64,000 bases of DNA from Bin107 sp965221655 (GTDB taxonomy: Bacteria; UBA8248): positions 1,054,001-1,118,000 of the forward strand of contig OZ244906.1 in assembly GCA_965221655.1 (NCBI GenBank), in the 5' to 3' direction. A program made the position numbers and the translations under genes. Positions 16,772 to 26,046 of the stretch are shown here, one piece after another. The notes beneath the pieces were generated by a model. The model saw only the letters and a list, made by a program, of their open reading frames with translations. It was not told the origin of the DNA and searched no databases. The stretch's first letter is position 1; each line of letters begins with the position of its first letter.

Positions 16772-17698
16772 TCAAAACAACCGAATGGGCACAAGGCTGA
16801 ACGTACAGAACAGGGTAATCATACACGCAAACGCCAGTATGCGCCTACCGATCGTTAGCGGCGCCCCCGCGTCGAGCACCGGCGGGTGGCGCCTGCCCAG
16901 TGCTAGCACAACCACGCTCCAGAGTATCCAGCCCGGCCACCAGTATCCCATCGCCAGCAGGGCGAAACCGACCGCCACGGATGCCTTCGCGTGCCGGCGG
17001 CCCAGCAGCGCGTAGGCGACGTGGCCTCCGTCGAGTTGGCCCGCGGGTATCAGGTTCAGAGCCGTCACCAACAGGCCGCACCAGCCGGCAAAGGCCACCG
17101 GGTGCAGCACGATGTCGTGACCCTCGGAAATCGGCCCGTGGGCGAGGCGGGCGAGAACGTCGAACAATAGCGGCGTGCCCAGCCGGATTCCGCCAGAAAC
17201 GCCCGCGGGAACGCTCTCGGACAAGGCGAGACCCGTGAACAGCAAGGGCAAGGCGACCGCCATGCCCGCCAGCGGCCCTGCGGCGGCCACGTCGATGAGC
17301 GCGTTTCGGTGTGGAATGATGCCGCGCATCCGTATGACCGCCCCGAACGTGCCGATCAACGAGGGTGCGGGCAAAAACCATGGAAGCGAGGCGTCCACCC
17401 CCCACCTGCGGCTCGCGGCATAGTGGCCCCCCTCGTGCGCGCCGAGAATCGTGAGCAGCGTAGCCGCATAGGGAAGCCCCTCCAGCAACAGGGAGGGGCG
17501 GTAGAAGACCATGCCGGGCGGAACGCCGCGCTGGAGTGCGCCCGCGAGCAGGGTGGAAAGCACAGTGAGGACAAACATGAGCGCAGGTGCGCCCCAAGTC
17601 CACAAGCGCGCGCGGGCCGTGCGTTCGTAGTGCGCACGAGTCGCGTCGTGCGCGAATGGCCGCGTTTGCTCTTCTGCCTGTTCCACGCGCTCGTTCAA
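16772..17698 (-). CDS. Site-2-protease-type membrane metalloprotease (M50)
   Basis: 308 residues with about six hydrophobic segments. The zinc-binding HExxH motif is GAHEGGHYAAS in a membrane helix. The third ligand is Asp in NLIPAGQLDGGH near the C-terminal half. This arrangement defines site-2 proteases, which cut substrates inside the membrane, for example anti-sigma factors. No PDZ domain is present. The start is probably TTG 17698, with AAGGA seven bases upstream. No obvious substrate gene is adjacent. It lies upstream of pilM in the same orientation, with 27 bases between. Confidence 0.88.
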   Translation of the reverse strand: MNERVEQAEEQTRPFAHDATRAHYERTARARLWTWGAPALMFVLTVLSTLLAGALQRGVPPGMVFYRPSLLLEGLPYAATLLTILGAHEGGHYAASRRWGVDASLPWFLPAPSLIGTFGAVIRMRGIIPHRNALIDVAAAGPLAGMAVALPLLFTGLALSESVPAGVSGGIRLGTPLLFDVLARLAHGPISEGHDIVLHPVAFAGWCGLLVTALNLIPAGQLDGGHVAYALLGRRHAKASVAVGFALLAMGYWWPGWILWSVVVLALGRRHPPVLDAGAPLTIGRRILAFACMITLFCTFSLVPIRLF

Positions 17699-17863
17699 TT
17701 CCCGTTCCTTGCGCGGGGGGTTGCGACAAGACCTCCCGGCGCTCTTGCGGGGCGGGACGCCAAGGGCGCATTCTAGCCCGACCCGTGCGATTCACGCACC
17801 TTGACACGACACCCTGCAGTTTCTACCCTCCCCCCTTGGAGCCACCTTCCCGCGAGAAAGAAA

Positions 17864-19888
17864 ATGCCCCGCCCCGCCTGTAAAATTACATGCATCACGG
17901 CCCTTACAGGGCTGCTCCTCGCCGGGTGCGGCACCCCGCCCGCAGGGGAGCAGGCCGCGCGCATCCCCCAGGCGCCGCCTGCGCAGAAGATGGGCGCCGG
18001 CTACACCGCCCGCAAGACGCTCGCCCCCGAAACGGACCGGTGGTCGGCGCCCCCTCCCGCGCCTCCCGCCAGGCCGCCCGCGGCACTCGAGGCCACCCTC
18101 GCCAGGAATCCGGGCGCTCCGGGGGCCGACGCCGCCCTGTTCGACCTCGCCATGCACGACATGCGGCGCGGAAACCTCACCGCAGCCGCGCGCAACCTCG
18201 AACGGCTGCGCTCCCGATTCCCCCTCTCCCCACTCTACCCCGAGAGCGCGTTCCATCTGGGACTCGCGCTTCAGGCCGCGGGCCGCCACGAGGAGGCGTG
18301 GATATTCCTGCGCAGCAGTTTGAGCCGCGAGACACGCCCCGCACGACGCGCCCTGCTCGAAGCCGCCCTGGGAGACGTCTACGAAAGCCGAGGCCAAAGC
18401 CACTCCGCCCTGCTCTCCTATGCGCGCGCCCTTGCGAGCGACCCCCGAATTCACCGGGGCAAAGCGCTCACCACCCGCATCGAGACGCTGGCGGGCGAAG
18501 TTGCGCTCCACAGACTCCGCGCAGCACTCGAGCGCTTTGCCGATTCCCCCGCTGCCCCCCACCTGCGCGCGCCCCTCGCCCGGCGCGAGGCGAAGGCGGC
18601 GCGTGAAAGCGCTCCCGAAACACCCCCGGCGGAGCAACCCCCACAAGAACAGCCCCCGCAAGACCAACCTCCGCAAGAGCAGCCGCGCGAGGCGGTGCGT
18701 GCACAGGTGGGCATCATGCTGCCGTTGTCCGGCCCCGCCGCATCGGCCGGCGAGCGCGTCTACCAGGGCATCCGGCTCGCGCTGCGCCACAGCCTGGCGC
18801 AATACCCGCACCTGCACATCCAGTTGGCGGTGCGCGACACGAAGAGCACGGCCGGCTCCCCGGGTGCGGCGGCCGAGGTGGCCGCCGAACTCATCGGGGA
18901 GAAAGAATCCCTCGCCCTCATCGGCCCGCTGCTCACGGACGCCGCGCAGGCCGCCGCCGGGGTGGCGAATCGCCTCGGCGCACCGATGCTCACGCCCTTC
19001 GCGGTGCGGATGCGGATGCGCGCAGGCGGGTGGGCGTTTCGCAACTCGCTCACCAACCGCCAGCAAGCGCAAGCCGCCGCCGTCTACGCCTACCGGCGTC
19101 TGGGCTACAGGCGCTTCGCCGTGCTCCATCCCGCGAACGAGGAGGGAAGCGAACTCGCGCGGGCCTTCACGCAGGCGGTGGAAACGCTGGGAGGCAAAAT
19201 CGTCAAGGCCGCCTCCTTCCCTGGTGACGCAACCGACTTCGGGACGCAGATGCGCGCTCTGGGCGGGCTGGACGACAGGCGGCTCGCGCGGCGCAAAATT
19301 GCGCTGGGACTGCGCAAGAACGACCCGTTCGACTTGCCCCTCGCCTTTGAAGCCCTCTTCGCGCCCGTCTTCCACGACAAGGCGGTGCTCATCGCCCCGC
19401 AGTTGCTCTTCTACAACATGGGGCGCGTACTGCTCCTGGGCGGGAACGGGTGGAACCACCCCAGGCTCATCGAGCACGGCGAGGACTACGTGGAGGGCGC
19501 GGTGTTCGTGGCGGGATTCTTCGCGGAATCTACGGATCCGAAAGTGATGCGCTTTGCCCGGGAGTTTCGCAGCCGGTTCGGCAGGGCGCCCGACCTCTTC
19601 TCGGCCCTGGGCTACGACGCGGCGAGCATCGTCTTCTCCGCTCTGGCCGAGGGCGCGCGCACGCGCGAGGAGATGCGCGCAAGCCTGGCCCGCCTGCGGG
19701 GGTTCGCGGGAGTCATGGGGCGCACCGACATGGGGGTGGACAACGACGCGCAGCGCGAGATGTTCGTGCTCACGGTGGCGCAGAAGAAGATTCGCTACGT
19801 CGAGATGGTCGCCCCGCACACCGCACTCGAGGAGGCGGCCGAAAGCGCGGGCGTCCTCCCCCCGGCGCAGACTCCCGCCACGCAGTGA
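17864..19888 (+). CDS. LpoA/PBP-activator-like lipoprotein with periplasmic-binding domain
   Basis: About 674 residues from ATG 17864. It has a lipoprotein signal peptide (lipobox LLLAGCG). Residues of roughly 80 to 240 look like TPR helices. There follows a Pro/Gln linker of repeated EQPPQ units, then a type I periplasmic-binding fold starting VGIMLPLSGPAASAGERVYQ and including ALIGPLLTDAAQAAAGVAN. TPR plus binding-protein fold on an outer-membrane lipoprotein is the LpoA/LppC architecture that activates penicillin-binding proteins. A branched-chain-amino-acid-type receptor is an alternative. An in-frame start at 17801 would precede the signal peptide. Confidence 0.8.
   Translation: MPRPACKITCITALTGLLLAGCGTPPAGEQAARIPQAPPAQKMGAGYTARKTLAPETDRWSAPPPAPPARPPAALEATLARNPGAPGADAALFDLAMHDMRRGNLTAAARNLERLRSRFPLSPLYPESAFHLGLALQAAGRHEEAWIFLRSSLSRETRPARRALLEAALGDVYESRGQSHSALLSYARALASDPRIHRGKALTTRIETLAGEVALHRLRAALERFADSPAAPHLRAPLARREAKAARESAPETPPAEQPPQEQPPQDQPPQEQPREAVRAQVGIMLPLSGPAASAGERVYQGIRLALRHSLAQYPHLHIQLAVRDTKSTAGSPGAAAEVAAELIGEKESLALIGPLLTDAAQAAAGVANRLGAPMLTPFAVRMRMRAGGWAFRNSLTNRQQAQAAAVYAYRRLGYRRFAVLHPANEEGSELARAFTQAVETLGGKIVKAASFPGDATDFGTQMRALGGLDDRRLARRKIALGLRKNDPFDLPLAFEALFAPVFHDKAVLIAPQLLFYNMGRVLLLGGNGWNHPRLIEHGEDYVEGAVFVAGFFAESTDPKVMRFAREFRSRFGRAPDLFSALGYDAASIVFSALAEGARTREEMRASLARLRGFAGVMGRTDMGVDNDAQREMFVLTVAQKKIRYVEMVAPHTALEEAAESAGVLPPAQTPATQ
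18622..18690 (+). repeat. Tandem 15-base repeat coding a Pro/Gln linker
   Basis: Inside the lipoprotein gene at 17864, about four imperfect 15-base units encode EQPPQ/DQPPQ repeats that separate the TPR part from the binding-protein part. Such tandem coding repeats can change copy number by slippage and so vary linker length. Confidence 0.6.
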
Positions 19889-19903
19889 GGCGGCAGCCCC
19901 CTC

Positions 19904-20680
19904 TCACACCTGAATCGCGCCGCAGGAGATGGTGTAAGTCTGTCCGGTGATGCCGCGCGCCTCATCGCTCGCGAGATAGAGCGCCATGGCGGCGATTTCC
20001 TCTGGCGCGAGAAAACGACCCATAGGGATGCCCTCGCGCAGGCGCCGCATTGTCGCCTCCTCGGCCTCGCCCGGGTCCTCGGCAAAATTCTCGCGGCTCT
20101 CGACGATGAGCCCGGTATCCACGAAGCCGGGGCAAATCGCGTTTGCGGTAACGCCCCTGCCCGCCACCTCGAGGGCGACCGAACGCACCAGACCCAGCAC
20201 GCCGTGCTTCGCCGCGTGGTAAGCGCTCCGGTTCGCTCCGCCGATCTTGCCCGACACCGAACTGACGGCGATCAGACGGCCCCAGCCCCGCTCGACCATG
20301 CCGTCTATCGCCGCGCGAAAACAATAGAACGCGCCGCCCAGGTTCACGCGCACGACTTCGTCCCACAACTCGTTGGTGGTCTCCCCAAGCGTGGCATGGC
20401 GCAGGACGCCCGCGTTGGCGATCATCACGTCCACCCCGCCCCACTCTCGCTCCGTGCGGCGCACCGCCTCCTCGACCCGGGCCGAATCGCCCACGTCGCA
20501 GACCAGTGCCATGGCGCGCACGCCTGCGCGGCGCGCCTCCTGCGCCACCGCCTCGACTTCCGCGCGGGTGCGCGCCGCCACGGCCACGTGCGCACCCTCC
20601 GCAGCGAAGCGCAATGCGATGGCGCGCCCGATGCCGCGCCCCCCGCCGGTGATGAACGCGCGCCGGCCCTCAAGCCGCAT
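19904..20680 (-). CDS. SDR-family oxidoreductase
   Basis: 258 residues of the classical short-chain dehydrogenase family. It has the nucleotide motif TGGGRGIGRAIALRFA near residue 11, NAG, the catalytic Ser in VSSVSG, and the YHAAK active-site Tyr/Lys pair. The end, ITGQTYTISCGAIQV, differs from the common VDGG finish. The substrate is unknown; 3-hydroxyacyl or FabG-like reductions are possible. Its first 11 bases overlap the end of the dihydrouridine synthase gene, so the two are cotranscribed. The coupling of tRNA modification and an SDR has no obvious logic. Confidence 0.9.
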   Translation of the reverse strand: MRLEGRRAFITGGGRGIGRAIALRFAAEGAHVAVAARTRAEVEAVAQEARRAGVRAMALVCDVGDSARVEEAVRRTEREWGGVDVMIANAGVLRHATLGETTNELWDEVVRVNLGGAFYCFRAAIDGMVERGWGRLIAVSSVSGKIGGANRSAYHAAKHGVLGLVRSVALEVAGRGVTANAICPGFVDTGLIVESRENFAEDPGEAEEATMRRLREGIPMGRFLAPEEIAAMALYLASDEARGITGQTYTISCGAIQV

Positions 20681-21746
20681 GGAGGCTCTCCCGCGCGAGG
20701 AGGGCGTCGAAAAACGCCTCCACCTGATGCAGCACGGAGTCCAGGTCGGTCGTGCGGTTCACCCCCTCGCGCAGCGAGGAGCCTCCGCGCAGCCCCTTGG
20801 TGTAGGCGGGCAGGTGCTTGCGGCAGTGGAGTGCGGCGAGGCGCTCGCCCAGCACCGCGCGCAAAAGCCTGAAATGGCGCAGCGCCATGCTCTTCCTCTC
20901 CGCGAGACCCGGCGGAGGAGGCAGCGCACCCCCCTCGAGCCAGGCGAGCAGACGCGAGAAAATCCACGGGTTGCCGACAGCCCCGCGCCCTATCATCAGG
21001 GCGTCCACGCCCGTGCGGCGAATCATGGCGATGGCGTCGTGGGGGCTGAGGATGCTCCCGTTTCCGATAACGGGCACCCCGACCGCACGCTTGATGCGCG
21101 CGATGGCGTCCAAGTCCACCGCGCCGCCGAACATCGCCCGGCGCGTTCTGCCGTGGACGGTGATGGCCCGTGCACCCGCCTCCTCGACCGCGCGGGCGAA
21201 GACCACCCCCGCCTCCTTGTCGACCGTGTCCCAGCCCGTGCGCATCTTGACGGTGACGGGCACGCGCACCGCGCGCACCATGGCGGAGACGATGGCGTGC
21301 GCCCGTTCGGGATGCCGCAGCAGGGAGGAGCCCGCCATGTTCTTCGTTATCTTCTTGACGGGGCAGCCGCAGTTCAGATCGACGAAGTCCGCACCCGCTT
21401 CCTCCACCAGGGCGGCGGCCTCGCCCATCTGCGCGGGCTCAGCGCCGAAGAGCTGGATGGAGACGGGCTTCTCGCCCGCTTCGTTGCGCATCAGGTCGAA
21501 AGTCTTTTTGTGGCGCCGCACCAGCGCCTGGCTGCTTACCATCTCGGTGGCCACCATGCCCGCGCCGTGCTCCTTGACCAGCGTGCGAAAGGGCAGGTTC
21601 GTATAGCCCGCCATGGGCGCCATGAGCAGGCGACTCGCAACCCGCACCCCGCCGATTTCGAAGCCGCCCGCGAACCCTTCGGGGGGCGGTGGCACCGCAT
21701 CGAGCGGCGCCTCGCAAACGCTGGGACCCGCCTCGTCGGGACGCAT
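20670..21746 (-). CDS. dus: tRNA-dihydrouridine synthase
   Basis: 358 residues; an FMN enzyme that reduces uridines in the tRNA D-loop. The N-terminal barrel motif RLLMAPMAGYTNLPFR, the catalytic Cys in DLNCGCPVKKITKNMAGSSL, and the FMN-binding GNGSI and IGRGAVGNPWIF are clear. These fit the DusB type. ATG 21746 has GGAGGAG upstream. It lies 21 bases downstream of tsaD, so two tRNA-modification genes are adjacent. Confidence 0.95.
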   Translation of the reverse strand: MRPDEAGPSVCEAPLDAVPPPPEGFAGGFEIGGVRVASRLLMAPMAGYTNLPFRTLVKEHGAGMVATEMVSSQALVRRHKKTFDLMRNEAGEKPVSIQLFGAEPAQMGEAAALVEEAGADFVDLNCGCPVKKITKNMAGSSLLRHPERAHAIVSAMVRAVRVPVTVKMRTGWDTVDKEAGVVFARAVEEAGARAITVHGRTRRAMFGGAVDLDAIARIKRAVGVPVIGNGSILSPHDAIAMIRRTGVDALMIGRGAVGNPWIFSRLLAWLEGGALPPPPGLAERKSMALRHFRLLRAVLGERLAALHCRKHLPAYTKGLRGGSSLREGVNRTTDLDSVLHQVEAFFDALLARESLHAA

Positions 21747-21767
21747 CAGCCCACTCCTCCAAAACCG

Positions 21768-22877
21768 CTAGGCGTATGCCGCATTTCCGAGCTCCCAGGA
21801 GGGGTCCGCATCCATGTCTGCATAGTCCATAAAATGCTCCCCTCCCTTTTCCATGAGGCGAAAGCCGCCCGCACAGGCGATCATCGCGGCGTTGTCCGTG
21901 CAATAGCGAAACGCGGGCACGTGGAGCGACCAGCCCTCTCGCTTCGCCCGCTCGCCCAGGCGTGCACGCAGCCAGGAGTTCGCCGCCACGCCCCCGCTCA
22001 GCGAGACCGCGGAAAGACCCTCCCTGCGCGCGACGACGCTCACCTTCTCCACCAGCACGTCCACCGCCGCCTCCTGAAACCCCGCCGCCACCGCACAGGC
22101 CACCTCTTCGGGCACCTCTTGCGGGCGCGCCCAGGGGGGGAGGTTCCTGTCGCTCGCGTAGAGGCCGCGCTCTTTTTGGTGGTTGAGCACGGCGGTCTTG
22201 AGGCCGCTGAAGCTAAAAGCGTAAGGCCTGTCCTCGAGAAAGGGGCGGGGAAACTCTACCGCCTCGACGCCGCGCCCCCCCTCTTCGAGATACTTTTTGT
22301 GCAGCCTGTCCACGAGAGGGCCGCCCGGATAGCCCAGCCCCATGACGGCCGCCACCTTGTCGTAGGCCTCGCCCAGGGCGTCGTCCAGCGTGCCCCCCAG
22401 GTGGGAAACCTCCCCGTGTCCGTCCACGCGGTAGAAATCGGTATGCCCGCCCGAGACCACGAAGCCCAGATGCGGAAACGGAGGCGGGGCGGCCTCCGCG
22501 GGCAGAAACAGGGAGTGGATGTGCCCGTCGAGGTGGTGCACGCCGACGAGCGGAACACCCAGGCTCCAGGCCAGCCCCTTGGCGGCGGAAAGGCCCACGA
22601 GCAGGGCCACCACCAGCCCCGGCCCGCGCGTCGCCGCCACGGCGTCGAGCTCATTGGGGGAAACGCCGGCCTCCTCAAAGGCGGCCTCCAGGACGTGGGA
22701 TATCATCTCCACGTGCCTGCGCGCGGCGAGTTCGGGCACGACGCCGCCGAAGCGCGCGTGCACCTCGTCCTGGGAGGCGACGACGTTCGAGAGCACCCGG
22801 GGGGTGGAACCCTCCCCGAAGGCGAGAACGGCCGCCGCCGTCTCGTCGCAACTCGTCTCGACCCCCAGAATATACAT
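21768..22877 (-). CDS. tsaD: tRNA N6-adenosine threonylcarbamoyltransferase
   Basis: 369 residues; transfers threonylcarbamoyl to A37 of ANN-decoding tRNAs, with TsaB and TsaE. The start reads MYILGVETSCDETAAAVLAF. The metal-binding HxxxxH is in RRHVEMISHVLE, and GHTDFY, KVAAVMGLGYPGG, FSFSGLKTAV and LSGGVAANSWLR follow. Two ATGs are possible, 22883 and 22877. The second has GGGAG seven bases upstream, whereas the first almost touches that site. An upstream frame extension to 23006 is not conserved. Confidence 0.96.
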   Translation of the reverse strand: MYILGVETSCDETAAAVLAFGEGSTPRVLSNVVASQDEVHARFGGVVPELAARRHVEMISHVLEAAFEEAGVSPNELDAVAATRGPGLVVALLVGLSAAKGLAWSLGVPLVGVHHLDGHIHSLFLPAEAAPPPFPHLGFVVSGGHTDFYRVDGHGEVSHLGGTLDDALGEAYDKVAAVMGLGYPGGPLVDRLHKKYLEEGGRGVEAVEFPRPFLEDRPYAFSFSGLKTAVLNHQKERGLYASDRNLPPWARPQEVPEEVACAVAAGFQEAAVDVLVEKVSVVARREGLSAVSLSGGVAANSWLRARLGERAKREGWSLHVPAFRYCTDNAAMIACAGGFRLMEKGGEHFMDYADMDADPSWELGNAAYA

Positions 22878-23089
22878 TTTCATGCTCCCTGCAGACCTCT
22901 CGGTTCCGCAGTCGGGTTCTCCCTCGCCCGACTTAGCACCCGCCGGCGGGGCGAGCGGCTTGCGTGGATTTGTATTATTTCGCGCCGCTCGAGGCAAGCC
23001 GCACACGGCGGAGTCCGAAGACGGGTGGCGAGGGCGGAAAAACGCGAGAGAGCGTAAAACTCCGGTGACGCGGAGTCCGGCGCATTCGC

Positions 23090-24484
23090 TCAGCGCTTGC
23101 CGCCGAAGGCGGCGGTGAGGTCGCTGCGCTCCAAGACGCCGCCCATGCCCTCGTGCGCGGAACCGAAGAAGGCGCCGGTGATCACCCCCTCATCCCCGCC
23201 GATGCGCGCAAACGTATTTCCCCGCACCTCGACCGTGTAGCCGAGGTCGCCGTCCAGCCACATCGTACCCGTGCCCGACGCCCCCGGAGCGGCGTGGACG
23301 CCCCAATGCTCCAGCCCCGTGAAGTCGAGGTCTCCCTGCAAAGACCCCAGATCGATAGAAAGCGCGGCGTCGCCGGCGACCGTCTGCTTCGTGGGCGTCA
23401 TGCCCAGGAGTGCGCCGTTCCAGGTTGCGCTGCCCGACAACACCGCGTTGTCGGCAAGGTTCACCGCGGGCGTCGGCCCCGTCGCCCAGGGCCGGGCCAG
23501 TCCGTTCCGCGAGGCGACGCCGAACGCGACGCTCCCGTTCGTCAAACCCACCCCTCCGCGCAGGTGGAACGACGAGTCGCTCCAGGAGCCGAGGCTCTCC
23601 GCGTCGGTGTCGCCCGGTTCGAGCCAGCCGTACATCGCCAAAAGCCCTTCCCCGTCTATCGGGCCAAGAATATGGTCGGATACCTGCGCGGGAACGACAG
23701 CGCGCATGAGCGACGCGGAAAACTGCGCCGCGTCGACATGCCCGGAAAAACCGATGGCGTGCACCAACTCGTGTGCCACGACGAAAATTATCTGCTCCTC
23801 GGAGAACTGCTGCGTTCCCGTGGAGTCGACCAGGATGCGCGCTTTGACCTTTCGCAACGTCTGCGGGTCGGGACCCGTGCGCAACAGGTTGATGCTTTCC
23901 GTCAAGCCGACGACCATCACGGAGGGCGGTTCATACGCGTTCCAGGTGCTCTTCGGAGCGAAATTGACGTAGATTTTTCCCGCGGGAACGTTCTGGAGCG
24001 TCGTCAGGTGCGGCACCGGGGCGGTGCTGATCGAAATTCTTTTGTCGCGAGGCAAATGCACGTTGATAAGCTGAACGGCGCGCACCACGTAGCCTATGTG
24101 CACGTCGCTCGTTCCCTCGGCGAGGTGCACCGTCGGCACGGCGTTGAACGTGGCAAGGCCGGGAGCATCCTCGGATGTGCCGATGGGCGTTTCCAGAAAC
24201 TCGACGACCCTCGACTGCCCGACGCCGTCGGTTACCTGCCCCGAGGAGAAGGAAACCCCTGCGCGCGTTCCTGCCCCGCTCAACGCAGAGGCCGTGGGCG
24301 CAACGTCGGGGCCGACGTGGAGTGCGTTGTCGAGCGCGACGACCGGTGCGAGTTGCGCGTCCGCAACCAACACCCGCGAAGCGGCGGGCAGTTGGGGGAT
24401 GACGGCGCCGGACGACCCGCCGCCCCCGCCGCACCCGGCGGCGAGTGCCGCGATCATGAGGAGCGCCAGCAAGTTCTTGCGCAT
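23090..24484 (-). CDS. Surface lipoprotein: matrixin-like zinc protease domain with TbpB-like C-terminal barrel
   Basis: 464 residues. A lipoprotein signal peptide ends in the lipobox LAAGCGG (Cys 18), followed by a Gly-rich linker. Residues about 95 to 290 resemble a metzincin/matrixin: IYVNFAPKSTW, then VAHELVHAIGFSGH (His 238 and His 242, Glu 239, further His at 249). ASLMRAVV is a possible Met-turn, and GPIDGEGLLAMYGW matches the end of matrixin domains. The third His is one residue further than in the standard HExxHxxGxxH. Residues about 300 to 464 look like the eight-stranded barrel of transferrin-binding-protein-like lipoproteins, ending FFGSAHEGMGG...AAFGGKR. ATG 24484 is preferred to GTG 24490. 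Function is inferred: a cell-surface protease. Confidence 0.75.
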   Translation of the reverse strand: MRKNLLALLMIAALAAGCGGGGGSSGAVIPQLPAASRVLVADAQLAPVVALDNALHVGPDVAPTASALSGAGTRAGVSFSSGQVTDGVGQSRVVEFLETPIGTSEDAPGLATFNAVPTVHLAEGTSDVHIGYVVRAVQLINVHLPRDKRISISTAPVPHLTTLQNVPAGKIYVNFAPKSTWNAYEPPSVMVVGLTESINLLRTGPDPQTLRKVKARILVDSTGTQQFSEEQIIFVVAHELVHAIGFSGHVDAAQFSASLMRAVVPAQVSDHILGPIDGEGLLAMYGWLEPGDTDAESLGSWSDSSFHLRGGVGLTNGSVAFGVASRNGLARPWATGPTPAVNLADNAVLSGSATWNGALLGMTPTKQTVAGDAALSIDLGSLQGDLDFTGLEHWGVHAAPGASGTGTMWLDGDLGYTVEVRGNTFARIGGDEGVITGAFFGSAHEGMGGVLERSDLTAAFGGKR

Positions 24485-24738
24485 GTTCACCTATCCATAT
24501 GGGGCGCCGTGTAGGTAGCGTCGCGCTTCGGCCAGGGAGTCGAGCGGGCCGCTCGCTGCCCTTCGACACGGGCGCGGTGCGCAAAGCGCAACCAAACGGC
24601 CTGCTCTTACGGCTGAACTGATTCTACAAAAAGAGGGTTGCCGCATCCATCGAGCGAACGCGAGACGACACTCCGCCGGGTGCATGAAAAGAGACGATGC
24701 GCAGGGCTTTCTCAAGGCAGCGAAACCACCCCCTCGCC

Positions 24739-26046
24739 TCAGGCGCCCGCCTTTTTTTGCAGGAACGAACTTTTGAGGTATTCCACGGCGCGCGTGAGCT
24801 GGACGTCGTCCGGATTCTCGGGAGCGCGCCGCGCGTGCGTGGGCGCCGCACCCGGTTCGGTTTGCGTACTCTCGCCTCTTTGCTCGGAGAGGCTCGGCAG
24901 ATGGCCGGGCAAGTCCTTCTCGCGCAGGGCGCGCGGTGCGCCTTCGGCGTAGGGCGTGCTCACGATGTCGGGTTCGATTCCCTCGCCCTGGATGAGCCTG
25001 CCCTTCGGCGTGTAGTACAGGGCGGTGGTGAGCCGCAGCCCCGAGCCGTCCGAAAGCGGAACGACGGTCTGCACCGAACCCTTGCCGAACGTCTTGACGC
25101 CGATGATTTTGGCGCGACCCAGGTCCTGCAACGCACCCGCCACGATTTCTGACGCACTCGCGCTGCCCGCGTTGACCAGGACGGCCATGGGAATCTTCTC
25201 GCCCCTCGCCTCGGTCGTGGAGGTGAAGCGGTGCTCCTGGTTCGCCATGCGTCCCTTGGTGTAGACGATGAGGCTGCCCGCCTTCAGGAAGACGTTGGAC
25301 ACCGAGACCGCCTGGGAGAGGAGCCCGCCGGGGTTGTTGCGCAAATCGAGCACGAGGGCACGCGCTCCCTCCTCCTGGAGTTTGGAGAGAGCGCTTTCGA
25401 CCTCCTTGCCCGTATTGGTCTGGAAGCTGCGGACGCGGATGTATGCGATTTCATCGGGCAGCATGCGGCTGCGCACGCTCTTGATGCGGATGATGCGGCG
25501 CGTGATGGTGAAGTCGATGGGCTGGGGCGCACCCGCGCGCACCACCGTGATCTTCACCTGGGTGCCCGGCTTGCCCCGCAGCCTCTTGACGACCTCCTGA
25601 AGCGAGAGGTCCTTGGTCGATTCCTTCTCGATGCGGACGATCTTGTCGCCCGCCTTCACGCCGACCTCGTAGGCAGGAGTGCCCTCGATGGGCGTAACCA
25701 CGGTGAGCACGCCGTCGCGAATCGAAATCTCGACCCCCAGCCCCCCGAAGCGGCCCGTGGTCTCGACCTGCATTTCCCGGAAGAATTCCGGACTCAGGTA
25801 GCCCGTATGGGGGTCGAGGGTGCGGAGCATTCCCTCAATGGCGCCGCGAACGAGTTGCTTCGCGTCCACCTCGTTGACGTAGTTCTCCTCCACCAGGCTC
25901 AGCACCTCGCTGAAGGCGCGCAGCTCCGAATAGGCACCCGTCTCGCTCGCGGCGAACCTCGCCCCCGAAACCACGGCGACGCCAGCGACGAGCAGGACCG
26001 AGACGACCACCCCGACCATCCATCCGGAAAAAACGCCTTTTCTCAT
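24739..26046 (-). CDS. ctpA: C-terminal processing peptidase (S41)
   Basis: About 435 residues. An N-terminal membrane helix (SGWMVGVVVSVLLVAGVAVV) is followed by a PDZ domain (FGGLGVEISIRDGVLTVV ... VKAGDKIVRI). The S41 catalytic core has Ser in NAGSASASEIVAGALQD and Lys in FGKGSVQTVVP. It degrades or trims periplasmic proteins from their C-termini. The C-terminal 60 residues are polar and low in complexity. ATG 26046 has GGGGGGAG eight bases upstream, and a GTG at 26070 is less likely. The gene lies downstream of an A-tract repeat element. Confidence 0.94.
   Translation of the reverse strand: MRKGVFSGWMVGVVVSVLLVAGVAVVSGARFAASETGAYSELRAFSEVLSLVEENYVNEVDAKQLVRGAIEGMLRTLDPHTGYLSPEFFREMQVETTGRFGGLGVEISIRDGVLTVVTPIEGTPAYEVGVKAGDKIVRIEKESTKDLSLQEVVKRLRGKPGTQVKITVVRAGAPQPIDFTITRRIIRIKSVRSRMLPDEIAYIRVRSFQTNTGKEVESALSKLQEEGARALVLDLRNNPGGLLSQAVSVSNVFLKAGSLIVYTKGRMANQEHRFTSTTEARGEKIPMAVLVNAGSASASEIVAGALQDLGRAKIIGVKTFGKGSVQTVVPLSDGSGLRLTTALYYTPKGRLIQGEGIEPDIVSTPYAEGAPRALREKDLPGHLPSLSEQRGESTQTEPGAAPTHARRAPENPDDVQLTRAVEYLKSSFLQKKAGA

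Noticed and set aside
24491..24715. 74-codon frame upstream of the protease lipoprotein
   Set aside because: No ribosome site, no conserved motif, and the composition looks like noncoding high-GC sequence.
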